A stretch of 64,000 bases of DNA from Allium sativum (GCA_030737875.1 CM060912.1:882097199-882161198); one strand, 5' to 3'; positions 21,708-34,601 are shown, numbered from the stretch's first letter. Notes: a model not told the origin generated them from the sequence alone. A program made the numbers and translations.

Positions 21708-24700
21708 TGTAACACCCCGAAAATTCTATAACTGTGAAATTAACAAATTAAAGTATAATTAATTTCAAATCAAAGAACTAAGCGAAACGGGATACGCCAT
21801 TGCGTTCGTCTCGGAAAAATACGCGAAATAGTGTCCGAGTTTTCGAAAAACGGAGTCCGTATGAAGAAGATATGGCCTTTGGAAGTTTTGAATTAAATTT
21901 AAAATTCAAACAGAATAAAATAATCAAAAATAGGGCCCAATGGGCCAGGGCGGATAAACACCCGCCTAGGCCACCCAGGTCGACTGGGCTGTCGACCTGG
22001 GCTACCCATGTCGACAGGGATGTCGACAGCCCTGTCGACAGGGGTGTCGACCTGGTCGAGCCCAGTCAACCTGGCTGGCCAGGTCTGTGTTTGGTCGAAT
22101 TTCTGTGGTCTGCTTTGTCACTAGGGCTAGGTGGCAAGTTCTAATTGGTCTCTCTATCTAATGAATGGCTACGATCTAACCTAGCAACATCAATGGTCCT
22201 AATCAATTCCTAACCTCTATATAAACAACCCTAGACTAAACCCTAATCTATTCATTCAAATTAAGAACATAGCCGCCATGTTGCTGAGGAACGACTAAGA
22301 GTAGCCGCCGACTAGAGAGAGAATTAGAAAGAAAGTTCTAAAGCCTAAAGCAATTCAAGCAACCTAAAGCCAATCAATTCAACAAAGGAATCATATCTCT
22401 TAATTTGAGAATTCGCCGCAACCATTGTAAGTAGAGTATTACTTTGGTATGAATAAACAATTGTGTTGATGTATGCTTGAATTGTGGCAGTAAAAGTAAT
22501 TCATACTTATGCGTTCTTATCAATTTGTATACGTTTGGATATTCTTGAATTATGTTATTCATGTTATAAAGAACTACATGCGGTAGTTCTATGCAAGTAA
22601 ACGTTTGGAATATTTCGCAAATTATGTAATCTATGTAGTTGATTGAAATTCATGCAAGTTTGGGGCTTTGTTATTATGCCATCATGATGTATATTTTTGT
22701 GCATAAATCATTTTGCAAGTAATTGAAACGAGTTTGGTTGTTATAGTTCATATGAAACTATGTTGGAATTTTGACACCATAATCCATGCATTAAGTCATG
22801 CTTTTGCAAACTTATGAATATGGCTAGGCTATGAATGATATTTGGCATAATTGAAATCCATGATTAAGTCTATCTTGTTTACAAGAATTATATGATGACA
22901 TATGTGAGACATGGCTAGGTTAGACTCAAAAATCCCTTTTTGCAAGTTTAAAGCAAACACCATGTTTAGGAATATTTATGCATAAGTATGTTTATACCAT
23001 CGTTATGTGATTAGACTTAAACCATGAATAAGTTGAACTATGCTTTTGTGTTAGTAACAAAGTATCCCCTTTGTAAACATGTAGAAACCTTATGAACATG
23101 ACTTGTTTATGTTTATGCTAGAAATATTTATGCTGTGCTTATGTTTGACATTATGCCATGTTTATGCTAGAAATATTTGTGCCATGCTTATGTTTGACAT
23201 TATGCATAAATAAGAATATATGTTCATGTTGTAGTTAAACCTATGCAAGTTCACATGCTTTGATTCATGTCACCTATGTTACCACTATGCAAGTACACCA
23301 GTTTCTATTTTGTATTTCCAACGTCGTATTGCAAGTTCATGCGCTCACATTCCCCTCTTTGTGTATGTGATTACGCCATAAGCCTCCCCTTTTCGCATGG
23401 CTAATTTGGGCTTTAAAAGGCTAAGCCCAAAATATATAAACGGACGTGTTAAACGGGGGAAAATAACGTTGGGTTAAAATTAATTAATGAATGAAAACAT
23501 GAAACAGAAGGGCCCAAGTTCAAGTATGGGTTGGGCCCATGATTGGTGTAACCTTTACACCATTAACTTAATAATGGGCCGCAAATATTTACATATAAGA
23601 AATAAAGAAGAATGACAAGATATGTAAATGTAGAACATACGATGTGTTTAACCCGAGGTTGGATTGAGTTGTGATGTAAACCTGCCCGGAACCGCCCGGC
23701 TGTCCAGTAGTCACAACAATACCTATCCAATGTGGGAGGTTAAACATGGAGCCCAGCAAGGACCCGAGGTTAGACTAAGTTGCGGCGTAAGACTGCCCGG
23801 AACCAACCGGCAACAGGCAGCCACAACAATACCTGTCTAATGTGAGAGGTCAGGGCCTTAATAAGACAATTAAGGCTGAGTCAGGATTGTTAGGATTAAG
23901 TGAACTAAAGACTTAATCAAAATGGAACATGCTAAACTAAACGGACTGGTGGGGTTAGGTTAGGAAACACTTAACCAACTTAGCATGTTGGCTAGAGATA
24001 GAAAACCTAGTAACGGGGGGGACCCTTTTCAGCAGTAACCCTAAAAGGTGTATCAGGATACCCTGAAACTAGGTAGGGTGGGGCACGATTACTGGGCTGA
24101 TTGCAAGAGGTCAAAGCGACGGCGGTGTTGTAGCAGTGTAGGTTCTAACGGAGTGCGGGCGTGCACACACTCCGACGCAGAAAAATAAGGCACTGGACAC
24201 CAGTAGCATACCTGTGCACTCTAAGGTTGTGTCGGGTTGCCACTATGGGACTTGATACACCCCATGGTGGGACCAGCATAGGTAACTACAGACATCGGGG
24301 GCCGTAAGACACATGTAACTATGCGAGTAGGAGCCAATCATCATAGAATGGATCACATCACCCTGATTATGGGGTGCAAATTGGAAACTAGTATATGGGT
24401 TCAGAGATTAACATGGGGTACGATAGTATATTCGACCCTAGATAACTTAACCAAGTTTATTGTGCTTGCCCACTTCTTGTTTATACTTATCATACCCAGT
24501 TCTTTATTCATAGACAAAATAGTACTAGACTTACTCAGGCTTTATGTCTGACTCTACTTTTCTTTCGTCTTCTTTCTTCCGTTTCCCCCCCCCCCCCCCC
24601 CCAGGTCCTCAGGGAGGGAACACAGCAGCTTGACCAACCTCAACATCCAGCTTGAAGAAGAGAAATGTATTGCTTGGACCTTCCTGTTTTGAACTATGGC

Positions 24701-24965
24701 TTTGGACAATCCACTATGGGGCTTTTGCAGTTTATCTATGTTTTATTTATGCTTCTTTAAATAATGTACTCAAGACAGATTATGAAAGTGTTATGTTATG
24801 ATTATGAAAGTGTTATGTTATGAAATAAAAGGTTGTTGTTCTTCCGCTGTTTACAAATATGTGTTCTTATATCTGTCTTGTATATCTGTGACTTGTACTT
24901 ATAAACCTCCACCAAAATTAGGGCATTCCCTTTGAGAGTGACCCTAACGGAGGTGGGGTGTTTCA
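21708..24965 (+). repeat. 3' LTR of Tekay element
   Basis: It is nearly identical to the 5' LTR. Notable differences are seven G at 24015-24021 instead of 16, 18 C at 24585-24602 instead of 12, and a local change near 24778-24830 where tatgaaagtgttatgttatg is duplicated and replaces about 35 bp found in the 5' LTR. It ends TTTCA and is followed by cttatcctcatt, the resumed LTR of element A. Confidence 0.96.
23652..23851 (+). other. Pair of covarying CCGGAACC hairpin modules (Tekay 3' LTR)
   Basis: These are copies of the 15240-15440 pair, about 8412 bases downstream. The few substitutions include gactgag to gactaag and one change restoring 'aatgtgagagg' in the second module. Confidence 0.78.
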
Positions 24966-25846
24966 CTTATCCTCATTCAATCCAATTAAAGATTCATTAA
25001 AACTATATTTAGTTTTAATCTTCAAAAATCATTATTTAATGATTATTTAACTTTCAAGAAGTAATCTTTTCTTTAACTGGGTTAAAGAACAATTGTTGCT
25101 TAAAAACATCGTTCACAATAAACCCAAAATCGTATTTCAGTTTAATATGTTAAATTGAAACTTCTCTTCAGAATATTTCGCTAAATCTTAGTTAAAAGAT
25201 ATATGAATTAGCAATCTAAATTTCACTATCAATCGGGTTTAAAGAACTAATGTCATTTAAAATCATTGTTCGCAATCAACCCAAAAGTCAGTTTCACTTA
25301 ATTTCAATTATGCTTAATAATTGGAAATCTTATTTAAATCTTAATTAAAAGATTTATTCTTTCCCAAATGGGTTTAAGAACAGTGTTATTTAAGACACTA
25401 TTCACAACAAACCCAAATTTTAATCTGACATTAAATATCATGCTTTGAATAGAAACTATATCGATTTGTGTTCAATATCAAATTCTGAAAATTAACGTAT
25501 GTCAAATTGGTAATAACGATATTAATATCTTCCAAATTCTCACAATAATATCCGTATAATCACAAAATCCAATACCGAAATAATCTGAAGATTATTTCCA
25601 TTCAAATCCATTCCAATGTATGTATTGGAAAATCTTGGTTTTATTAAAACCACTTTAATCCTTTTATTTATTTTAATTAATTTATTAAAATAAATAAATC
25701 ACTCATTCTTTTACATTGAAATGTATATCTACATTAAAATGAATCTTTTTCATTCTTTTGAAACAAATTAACTAAAAAAAAGTATTCTTTCTAATGTAAT
25801 CAATCTTAAATAAAAATGAAATCTTTTTAATGTAATCTTCTTAGTT

Positions 25847-26140
25847 CAACCTTTATTACATTGAAAATTGTAATATTTTCATTTCAATCTTTATTACATC
25901 GGAAAATGTAATATTTTCATTTCAAACTTTATTTTTAATTCAGTCTTTATTACGTTGAAAAATATAATATTTTCATTTCAACTTTATTTTCAATTCAGTC
26001 TTTATTACATTGAAAAATGTAATATTTTCATTTCAACTTTATTTTCAATTCAGTCTTTATTACAATGAAAAATATAATATTTTCATTTCAACTTTATTAC
26101 ATTGAAAAATGTAATATTTTCCTTTCAAACTTTATTCTAA
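25847..26140 (-). repeat. Tandem hairpin array (element A, right LTR)
   Basis: It is the counterpart of 6228-6545, with units such as attacatt-gaaa-aatgtaat followed by attttcatttcaa. Some stems have changed on one side only (for example attacgttgaaaaatataat), so pairing is not perfect throughout. Confidence 0.82.
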
Positions 26141-26394
26141 AATGTTTATAAATTCGTTTATAAAACGATTCCAACTTTTATTTCAACGTTAAATCCAAAT
26201 TGAATATTCTATCTATTATCATATTAAAATAATATTATTTCCAAAATATTTATTTTGGAATTAGCTCTTTAAAACATGCGTTATAAAATGTATAAAATAA
26301 ATCGATAAATGCGTTCGGGTTAAAATGGTGCTGCTATTTAAAACAGATTAAATAGCTCAATCCATTATTTTATTCATTTATATTTTATACCAGG

Positions 26395-26610
26395 TCAGAC
26401 CTCCCTCATTAAGCTTACGACTTGTGGATGATGGATATGCCAGTTGGTTCCAGGTAGACTTATCCCACTAGTTGGGCTTAACCTCGTGTCATTGCCCAAT
26501 TCATATTGGCGCACTTGGACCTCTCACATTAGGCCCAACATTAGTGACTGCTGGATAAGCCGGGCGGTTCCGGGTAGACATCCACCACAAATGTGACCTA
26601 ACCTCGTGTC
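26395..26610 (-). other. Pair of covarying CCGGAACC hairpin modules (element A, right LTR)
   Basis: In the first module TTAAGC (26409-26414) pairs with GCTTAA (26476-26481); acttgtggat faces atcccactagt imperfectly. In the second, acattagtg faces cacaaatgt with one mismatch that the left LTR copy does not have. The centres keep the ccaggtagac/ccgggcggttccggg pattern. Confidence 0.7.
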
Positions 26611-29600
26611 CAAGTACAATTATAATTTTATAATTATAATTAACTTTTCTAAAACATACTCTTTGAAAATATCCTTTCCATTAAAGAATCTTAATTTTAA
26701 ATATTCTTTAATTCTAAAATGTCGTGATTCCAAATATCTTCACTTACCTTTCAAATCTTTATAAATATTTGAACTTTCCATATTGTTATAACAATTAATA
26801 ATAATCTTCCCAAAATGTCTTATTTTGAAATCAAATCTATTTATTGCCACATAATGACAAATAAATTTAATCTTTCCAAAACGTTCAAATTTCGAAATCA
26901 AACTTTCTTATCTTAAATTGTGGACAGTAAATATATAATTTTTTAATTGAATCTCCTTTATTGTAACTTTTAAACAATAAAGATATAATCTTTTTAAATC
27001 AACGCCAATTAATTCTATTAATTGAGTATAAATTAAAATATTCATTAATTCAAAATTGATAACAATAATATTACTCTTTTCAAGATGTTCAGTTTTGAAA
27101 CAAATCTTCTTTATTTAACATGTTGACAATTAAAAAGGGTATCTTTTAATTCTAATCTTTTATTGTAACTTTTTACTAATAAAAAAAATGTTATCTTTCC
27201 AATTCACTCTTTTTATTATAACTTTGACAAAACATACCTTCCCATTTGAAAACATGGAAACCATCCTTTGGTTCTTTTAATTGAATATTGGATTATAATA
27301 TTCTTTAACTCAAAATTAGAATGAAACTCACACAATTTCCATGTAATTAAATTACACGGATTTCAAACATTGCACTTATTCCATAATAATGTCAACCATT
27401 CACATAATAGCCAAAGTGCAATTTACACTAAACACAAGGGTGATGTGTAGTTAAATATCAACCCAAGACCCGTGTGGGATTTCAGCCAACACATAATTTT
27501 GTGCACTTGAGCGAGGTGTAAAATAGTCGTCCCAATCAACATCAACAAGTCAGGTAACTTGTCAATGGCAGTGTAACATCATTTTAAATTATCATAAATA
27601 ATAAATCATTAGTTTAACCTGTTGAATATTTTCAATTTCAAACATAACATGACATGATATCCAAATCCACAATCCATTCACCAAACATTTACTTCCATCA
27701 CCAATAATTTATTTACATTTAATTATAAAAATAAATAACTATTCGAAAATTGAGTGAGCAAAAGTGTTCTCACCTTTGCCGGCTTTAAATGACGGTTCAG
27801 GCCCAATTTTGGCCCAAGATTCAACATGCTCCAAATTGGGTGTAGTTAGTTTCGTTGCGAAGCGCTCGACTCGCAGATCGCAGAAAATACTGTTTCGCGC
27901 AATTTCGAGTTCGTATCACAAAGTTATGAATTTTCGAAGTTTGTAATAATTAAATAATTAATTTAAATTATGAAAATTACCCAAATTTTCAACTTGCTCA
28001 GAATTGGACAAAATTACTGTCCCTCGAAGCTCTTGAGATAACGATCTTAACGGATTCAGTTTCATGCAATTTCGATAACATGACAAAAAGTTATCCACTT
28101 GCGAAGTTAACAAATCGATTTAAATAATATTTAATTTTGTAAAAATTACCCAAAATTTCAACTTCCTCCAAATTGGACAAATTTTGTGTTCACGCGAAGC
28201 TCTCGTCGCCACGATCGTAGCAGACTTGAAATCATCAAATTTCGATGTCGTATGTAAAAGATATTGCATTACGAACATTGTATATAAAATTAAATAAATG
28301 TTTCGCGTTTAAGCCCTTAACCATTTTTTTTCAAACAGCACACTGAACTTAAAATGCTCGCCACGGCCAAACAGTAAGTCGGAATTGCACGAAACAAGCA
28401 CCATTCTCTCCGGCTTCTCCCCCTCTTTCCACGCCTGGGGGTCCCCCCTCCAGTTCGCCACGTGGGGCACACGATCTGCAGTTAAACGGAAAAGTGCAAT
28501 TTCCGTTCATCTCAGTGTTGCGGCCGCCTCGGTACTCCAAATGCTGCCAATTTTTGTCAGTAGCTAGATCTCGACCTCCCGAACAACTTCTGTTTGGGTC
28601 ACTTCGCCTGAAAATGCACGAATCAACGGGAAATTGCTCATCTTTGCGACTGTCCTGTTTTCAGCACCCCTCCAGTAAAATTGACATTCCGGCCAACTCT
28701 GGCCAACTGAGACCATGCCACTACCGCTAAAAGAACCGTATGCTTCCCCTCTACCACTGCCTGAAGTCGCTCGACCTATCTCTCTTCGTGGGGAACGCAG
28801 CGAACAAATAACCGAAATCTGCTTTCTGTCTTTTAAGCTAGATTCCGGCGAATCCGAGCGACGATAGGTCTTAAATTTTTCGTGGTAGATAGAGGATAAG
28901 AAAATGAACAAAACCCCAAATGGGTTTGGTCTGATTTTGTTCTGATTGAGAGATATAAATTAGTTTGTTTTCAGGGGCTATTTTGCAAAATAAATTTTAG
29001 AGGAGAGAGCCGCCATGGAATAGAGGAAGAAGAAGGTGGCTATGTTTTGTCTTAGAGTTCAGCTAATGACAGCACATATGATATTTTATATGGGTTAATA
29101 ATTAAATTAGGCCCACTACCCTTACTTTAACCTCTTATGTATTTTATCTTCTTCAAATTTTGTCTGTTTTCATAGTTTAAAAATCCATGTTAACACCTGC
29201 GAATTTCGTTTTTTACGAAAATTGAAACAAAATTATTTCTTGACCTTATGAATCCAGAGAAACTGGTTTCGATGAATTCCGAGTCCGTTTGAATAAATAA
29301 CGAATTTTTAAAGTCTGAAAATTTACTGTTTTTCACTGTAAAATTTATTACGACCACATGCTAGCTTCAAAAATTATGAAATTTGGAATCGAACCATAAT
29401 TTAATATTCCGAATCCATAGAAAGTGGTTTCGTCGAATTCAGAGGTCGTTTGCAAATTTCCCATTTATGAATAATTTTCGAAACTCAAAATATATAAGTA
29501 TTTATACTTTTTCAATGTAGAAATATCATTTTAAACTCAATGGAAGTGGTTTCGAGTCCCAATTCATTCGTATGTCAAAAGTAGCATTTTGGGTCCTATA

Positions 29601-29974
29601 TGTTATATATATAAATTCCATAGCGTTTTTCTGAGATTTTGAATTGGACATAACTTTTGATTCTCGCTATGAAATTTCAATTTTTTGGATTCGTTGGAAA
29701 GATATTTTTAAATAGATTCTAATATTTTTAATTTCGCAAAAATCCGATTTATTTTGCATCCTGTACAGTCAGTAACAGTTAAATTTCAAATTTTAAAACT
29801 ACTGCGCTATTTCTAACTCCTTTTATATTTTAAATAAAATCTATTCGTTTTAACTTCAATTAAAATAAATTTATATTCGTTATTATATAAAATAAATTAT
29901 TTCAAATATTAAAAACCCATTAAAATAATTAAAATAAAACTTTTAAATTCGGCCCAAAATTCCGGGTCGTTACA

Positions 29975-29979
29975 GGTCA
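29975..29979. repeat. Target-site duplication of element A (right)
   Basis: ggtca, identical to 3432-3436, directly follows GGGTCGTTACA. Confidence 0.93.
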
Positions 29980-30393
29980 GGTGATTATGCACGGGTAGCT
30001 GTACTGGAGACGAGCAGGAGACTTCCACATATGATACATATAATCTCCCTGTGTTGTTATTAGTCACTACTTTGGGCATTAGTAGTGTACCTCTTTCTTT
30101 TGCTTTAGAGACAGTATTTCAAAGTTGTAATAACGTTGGTTTGGATGATAAGCTGTATTTTGGGTTTCTACTGCTATGATGGTTTAGTTTTCAGCTTCTG
30201 CACTATCTCTCCTGTTTTATGTCAAAGTTATGTTATTATTATATTTTATCCCATGAGCTGTGAGACATTCTACAGGTTCCTTGTTAGTTTAAATTCCTTT
30301 CTTTTCCTTTCTTTGGCAACCATCCCGTGCTGGTTGGACATCGGCATAGCGTATGTCAGGGAAATATCGGTTGGTCCGGGGCGGGTAGTTACA
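29980..30393 (+). mobile_element. Right half of the older plus-strand LTR split by element A
   Basis: The sequence continues 3436 and follows the 3' end layout of element B's LTR: ggagacttcc, then gctgtgagacattctacag (compare gctgtgagattcatgttac at 39352), then a ggaaatatcgg...gttaca end at 30393. No primer site follows, so it is a 3' LTR or solo LTR. Older than element A, which inserted into it. Confidence 0.5.
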
Positions 30394-32893
30394 AGCCCTG
30401 CCATAAAACGGGAGCCCAGAGACTCACCAACATGTGTATCTCGAATGAGGGATCTCTGGGTAGCTAGCCTATAATGTTGAGTTAAAGCTTCTCAAATGGT
30501 CTACAGACCACGGGTCGCGACCCCTCTGCAAACTGAACTAAAGTTCCTTAATATGAACCGAAGGCCATCAAAATGCCTAAAATCATGAAAAGATCATAAT
30601 TGATCTCAAGTAGTGTAAATTACTCAAAGATAATAATTATGAGAGTTTAACTCTATGTCCCATAACCATTGGCTCCACTCGAATAGTTACGAACAAATTG
30701 TATAGTCCACGAAAGACATAAAACGATCATTGCCATAGTTTTCAATCAAAAGAGTCCAAGAACTAACCGTCTAAATGGACACAAAGGTTCATAATCCTTG
30801 TTTTTATTAAGACATTTAACTAAATTTCGCATAAGAGCGAGAGAAAAGAATTATAAAAAAATATACTAGTAGATTGAAAGATTGTTTATAAAATAATTTC
30901 ATATAGTGAAGTAGGATTGGAAATTGATTTAGTAAAAGGTTTGGTACCCACTAATAATCTGAAATTCCTTTATATTTCGAAGTGTAATTCCCATATAATA
31001 TCGATCGTGATAATGATCGTACTCAAAATTCACGTTGTAACACACAAATTAAATCTCAAGAATATCGGTTAAAAAAATCTGTTTGCAATGAATAATTCAA
31101 AAGTCCAGAAAGATACCATTAACTCAAAAATATTAATAGAAATCAATCCGGAGAAAAAAGAATTGATAAAACTCAAAATATCATAAGAAATGCATTTTAT
31201 AACAATTCAGTCATATGAAATTATAATTCAGACGTCTGAATTGAACTCACAGAAACCACGATTATGTTATGAGACTCAACGTCTGATTTAGGTTAAACAG
31301 CCGTCTGAATCTGAGTTTAGATGTCTGTTTTACCAATTCAGACGTCTAATATACAAAGATATTTTTTTAAATATTAGTAGCAGGTTAGACGTTTGAATAA
31401 TAAATTCAGATGTATGAATTTAATGCAGGGCACTGGTCTTCCTAGGTAGCATGCTCCAAATGATATCAACAAACACGTGAAGGCTTACAACATTATATAT
31501 ATATACACTTCAAAAATTGATACACCTTTATTAATTTGTAGAAAATATTACGTAGAAAAGGTTAGCATACTAACCAATACAATTTGAAGCAAACATGCAC
31601 ATAAAACTAACATAAAAAAACAAAAATATAAGTAGAAACAAAATAAAAATAAAATGGACCCATGATAAGGCCTCTTTCTTAAACGCTGTAAGTGCGCCTC
31701 CACACTTTAACTCATAAAAGAAGCAACCCAATGTTTTAGATGCTACATGATTTCAGTTTCGTGAACGTTCTTCCAAAACCCAGTTATTGCCCCCATCAAG
31801 AACTAACGTATGTACAGTCCTTGTGTAAAATTACCATGAATTTTTAGTTGCAAATCTCAAGCTGGAACATCGAATACCTAATCGATCGGTCGAATCATTG
31901 TATTTCTACATATAATTACATCTTTTCAAATATGAAAATCAGCAGACCATCTCAAAACATTTTACAATCTATTTCTCGAACCCTTAATTGGTTAGAAATT
32001 GCATCAACAACATAAGAATAGTTTCAACTTTGAAAAATCGATGGCATAATCCATTCGAAACACGCAATGAATCATTGAGATCAGTTTTCGATGTGAACTG
32101 ACATAGGAAAAATTAACGCTGAATCTTCCCATTTTATACATTAGGTAATCAGCATTTGATTCCCAGAAAATACAAAAGAACTCGAACCCGAAGTAAAAAT
32201 AAATCGCGGGTTATCTGTTTGTTGAGTATCAATTCGATGACAACATATTCCACTAGTCGTTGTAGGATGTGATAAGAAAAACCAATTATCACCAGTACTG
32301 ACAGGATACTTAAAGCTATATGGCTAATAAACAACATAATCACCCAATTTAAACTTTTTAAACCAGTTTACAATTCTTACCCTTCGTAACCGAGTGAAGC
32401 AGTGTCTTCCCACCATAAATTCATGGACCAATTGACCAAATCTAAATAATGGAATATCAAATCACCAAATCCCCTTTGCGAAGAAATCAATGTAAAAAAA
32501 TTGCAACATCAAAAAGCTAGAGGATACAGTTATGAGAAATTGGAAGTGAAGTTTCACTTATGTCGGAGCACGCTAGAACCCAAGACCCTTAGTGGCTTGA
32601 TCCCCTTTAGTTGCACCGATTTTCCATTTTGCAGATTGATAAGCAAACGAGAGGTTGATGGATTAAAGCTGGGAGGAGATTCGGACATTATAGGGTCACG
32701 CGAGATGACTGAAGACGATGCTATATAAATCTTTCGATGTGTTACAGTTTGGGATTAATCTAGGTTTAAATTAAGAGGTTATGGTAAGATGATGGAATTA
32801 GTTGGTTTTATGGATTGAAATCGGAACTAGATCTAAAAAAAGGTTATGTTAATGAGTGTTTCAACTTCATAAGCTAAGCTTTGTATAACCAAA
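30394..32893. other. Gene-free stretch, probably internal DNA of element C
   Basis: No ORF here resembles a known protein. It ends at a minus-strand primer site (32894-32908), so at least its right part is the start of the internal region of a minus-strand LTR element. It contains an 8-bp inverted repeat, CCCAGAGA...TCTCTGGG, at about 30414-30461, and a cluster of AGACGTCT-like motifs at 31211-31425. The corresponding 3' LTR was not found in the window. Confidence 0.5.
31211..31425. repeat. Cluster of attcagacgtctgaat-like motifs
   Basis: About seven versions of (att)cagacgtctga occur in 215 bp, in direct and partial form. The fullest is ataattcagacgtctgaatt at about 31221-31240. The motif is itself a palindrome around GACGTC, a core known to bind plant bZIP factors. 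Whether it is bound here is unknown. Confidence 0.6.
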
Positions 32894-32908
32894 GCTCTGA
32901 TACCAAAA
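32894..32908 (-). other. Primer-binding site of element C
   Basis: The minus strand reads TTTTGGTATCAGAGC right after an LTR end ..CAGGTCATTACA; TGGTATCAGAGC complements initiator-Met tRNA. Confidence 0.85.
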
Positions 32909-33506
32909 TGTAATGACCTGGCATTTTGACAGGTTTTCGCTAGTAATCAAACCAACTCAAACCGTTCAAAAGGACATATTGTTATTGCTAATGAAGTCAA
33001 AATACAAATCATCACAGAATCACAGACACATAACACAGAATTTCTCATAGCGGAAGTAAAAATTTATACAATACTACAAAATCTTTAAATTTACCTAGTA
33101 TCAGTGTACAGAATAAATATAGAAACAACATAAGGATGGATATAGAACCATACTAATATTCAGTAGTAAGTAGAGAAGGGCATAACTGCATATGACATAG
33201 TAGATAGATGGCTGGATCTCCAATGAATCTCAAGCTCTAACAAACATATTTCCAAGCTGAAAAACTCAATCTAACTCGGACATTTTGCAAGGAATAAAAC
33301 AAATAAAATACATGAGTCAGGACGAACAGTCTCATATAAGTGAATTAACTCAAATGAAGTGTCCACTGAAATGTACAATAACTTAAAGGATGTTTGGTAT
33401 TCCCATCCTCTAAGGATCCGTGAAACTAATAACTATATAATAATAAGCTATTATTGTAATGTCTATTCAGTAAAGTAAACATAATGAAAATAGCGTAAGC
33501 GGGATT
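32909..33506 (-). mobile_element. U5 end of element C 5' LTR (left part)
   Basis: The plus strand begins TGTAATGACCTGG, the reverse complement of an LTR 3' end. Its terminal 10 bp, TGTAATGACC, are the exact inverse of GGTCATTACA at 52823-52832, so the two are taken as the ends of one LTR interrupted by B and D. A block near 33313-33350 (gagtcagg...ctcatataag) reads in reverse like the U5 'ctcatacc...ctgacc' box of the other families. Element B inserted at ggatt (33502-33506). Confidence 0.6.
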
Positions 33507-34571
33507 TGTAATGTCCCGTATTTTTACGATATAATAAATAATTTATTTAATTACTTAAACAGTTTTTAAGATTTAAATGGTCATTTAATTAAATAATATT
33601 GAATATTTAATTAATATAAATAACTGAATAATATATATATTTCTGGAATAATCAGAAATAACAGAACTCACAATATTGTGTGAATTAGACAATCTAGAAT
33701 ATATAATTCAGTTTAGAGTTGAATTATATTAACGAATATATTATATAAACGAAGTTTGAACGTATAATCATATTATAATTATAATCGAGCTCGAAATGGT
33801 GCTGTAGTTCGTAATTTGGCGATTCGAACTTCAATTTGATAAACAAAAGCCGTTTTAAATAGGATTTCTGTGAAATAAGAAACGTTCAAAGCTGGTGAAG
33901 TATATTTTTTTAATGGAAGAGAAAATCGAGATTTCGTCGTGTAGATTTTGAGTTATGTCCAAATCAAATTTTAGAAAAGTCGTTATGGAATTCATATATA
34001 ATTTATAACGATATATAAAAAGGAATTTCATTATAAATCGAATATCGATTTAATCGAGATTTCGAATATCGAATTAGAAATTCATATAGGAATATTCTGG
34101 AGCTGTATGCTATTCTATCATGAAGATATATGATAATATTTATTTTTAAATATTTAATTTATTTATTTTTAAATATATTTATATATTTAAATGGGTTATT
34201 TAGAGCTTTAAAAATAGTCAGTTTTGGAAACGAACTCCGTTTTCAACAAACTAATTTTGTTGGATCCGCAATATTAAATTATTGCTAGATTTCAATTTTC
34301 GTGATTTTTGAAGTCAGTATGTGGCTGTGGGGGATTTTACTGTGAAAAACAGTCAGTATTTTGACGAATAAAAATAAGTTGTGTGAGCAAACGGAGTCAG
34401 AATTCGACGAAACAAGTTTCGTTGGGTTCATAAAGTCTAACTATAGCTGCATGCCAATTTTCAAGATTTTCGGGTACTTTATGTGGTCGTACGAATTTTT
34501 AAAGAGTAAATGCATATAGTGATTGATTAAAATAGAATAAAATAATGAATATACAACTATTTAAATCTTCC

Positions 34572-34601
34572 TATATATCGCTTAACATTTCCTAACCCTA
34601 A
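34572..34601 (+). promoter_or_regulatory. TATA box plus AACCCTAA of element B
   Basis: TATATA at 34572-34577 is followed by AACCCTAA at 34594-34601. The 3' LTR keeps both (TATATATA at 42099-42106, AACCCTAA at 42123-42130). If used, U3 is about 1.07 kb and about 4.9 kb of the LTR is transcribed. Confidence 0.65.

Larger units (their letters stand above)
13296..24965 (+). mobile_element. Complete Ty3/gypsy Tekay-type chromovirus
   Basis: This 11.67 kb element has LTRs of 3282 and 3258 bp, a primer site, one intact gag-pol frame and a purine tract. In the stretches compared by eye the LTRs differ by roughly a percent, plus homopolymer and short indel changes. With the uninterrupted ORF this indicates a recent insertion that may still be active. 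It sits in the same plus orientation as B, E and F and opposite to its host element A. Confidence 0.97.
3437..29974 (-). mobile_element. Giant-LTR non-autonomous retrotransposon A (contains nested Tekay)
   Basis: This is a minus-strand LTR element bounded by a perfect 5-bp target duplication. Its 3' LTR lies on the left (3437-10607) and its 5' LTR on the right (11357-13295 plus 24971-29974). Without the nested Tekay element it is about 14.9 kb, of which about 14.1 kb is LTR and only 749 bp is internal. No gag, protease, RT, RNase H or integrase motif is seen in any frame. The primer site and purine tract are both present, so it was once mobile but needed proteins from elsewhere. Confidence 0.92.
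24971..29974 (-). repeat. 5' LTR of element A, remaining part
   Basis: It continues the left LTR alignment from about 5371 to 10607. It ends CCGGGTCGTTACA, followed by ggtca. It lacks the LINE/SINE tail seen at 8348 and lacks about 40 bp found near 10050-10090. Together with 11357-13295 the LTR is 6943 bp. TATA-like and AACCCTAA-like sites are conserved (TATA at 29086-29092). No coding sequence is supported. Confidence 0.92.

Noticed and set aside
30136..30474. 112-codon ORF
   Set aside because: Runs across an LTR 3' end into unrelated flanking sequence; hydrophobic composition is from T-rich DNA.
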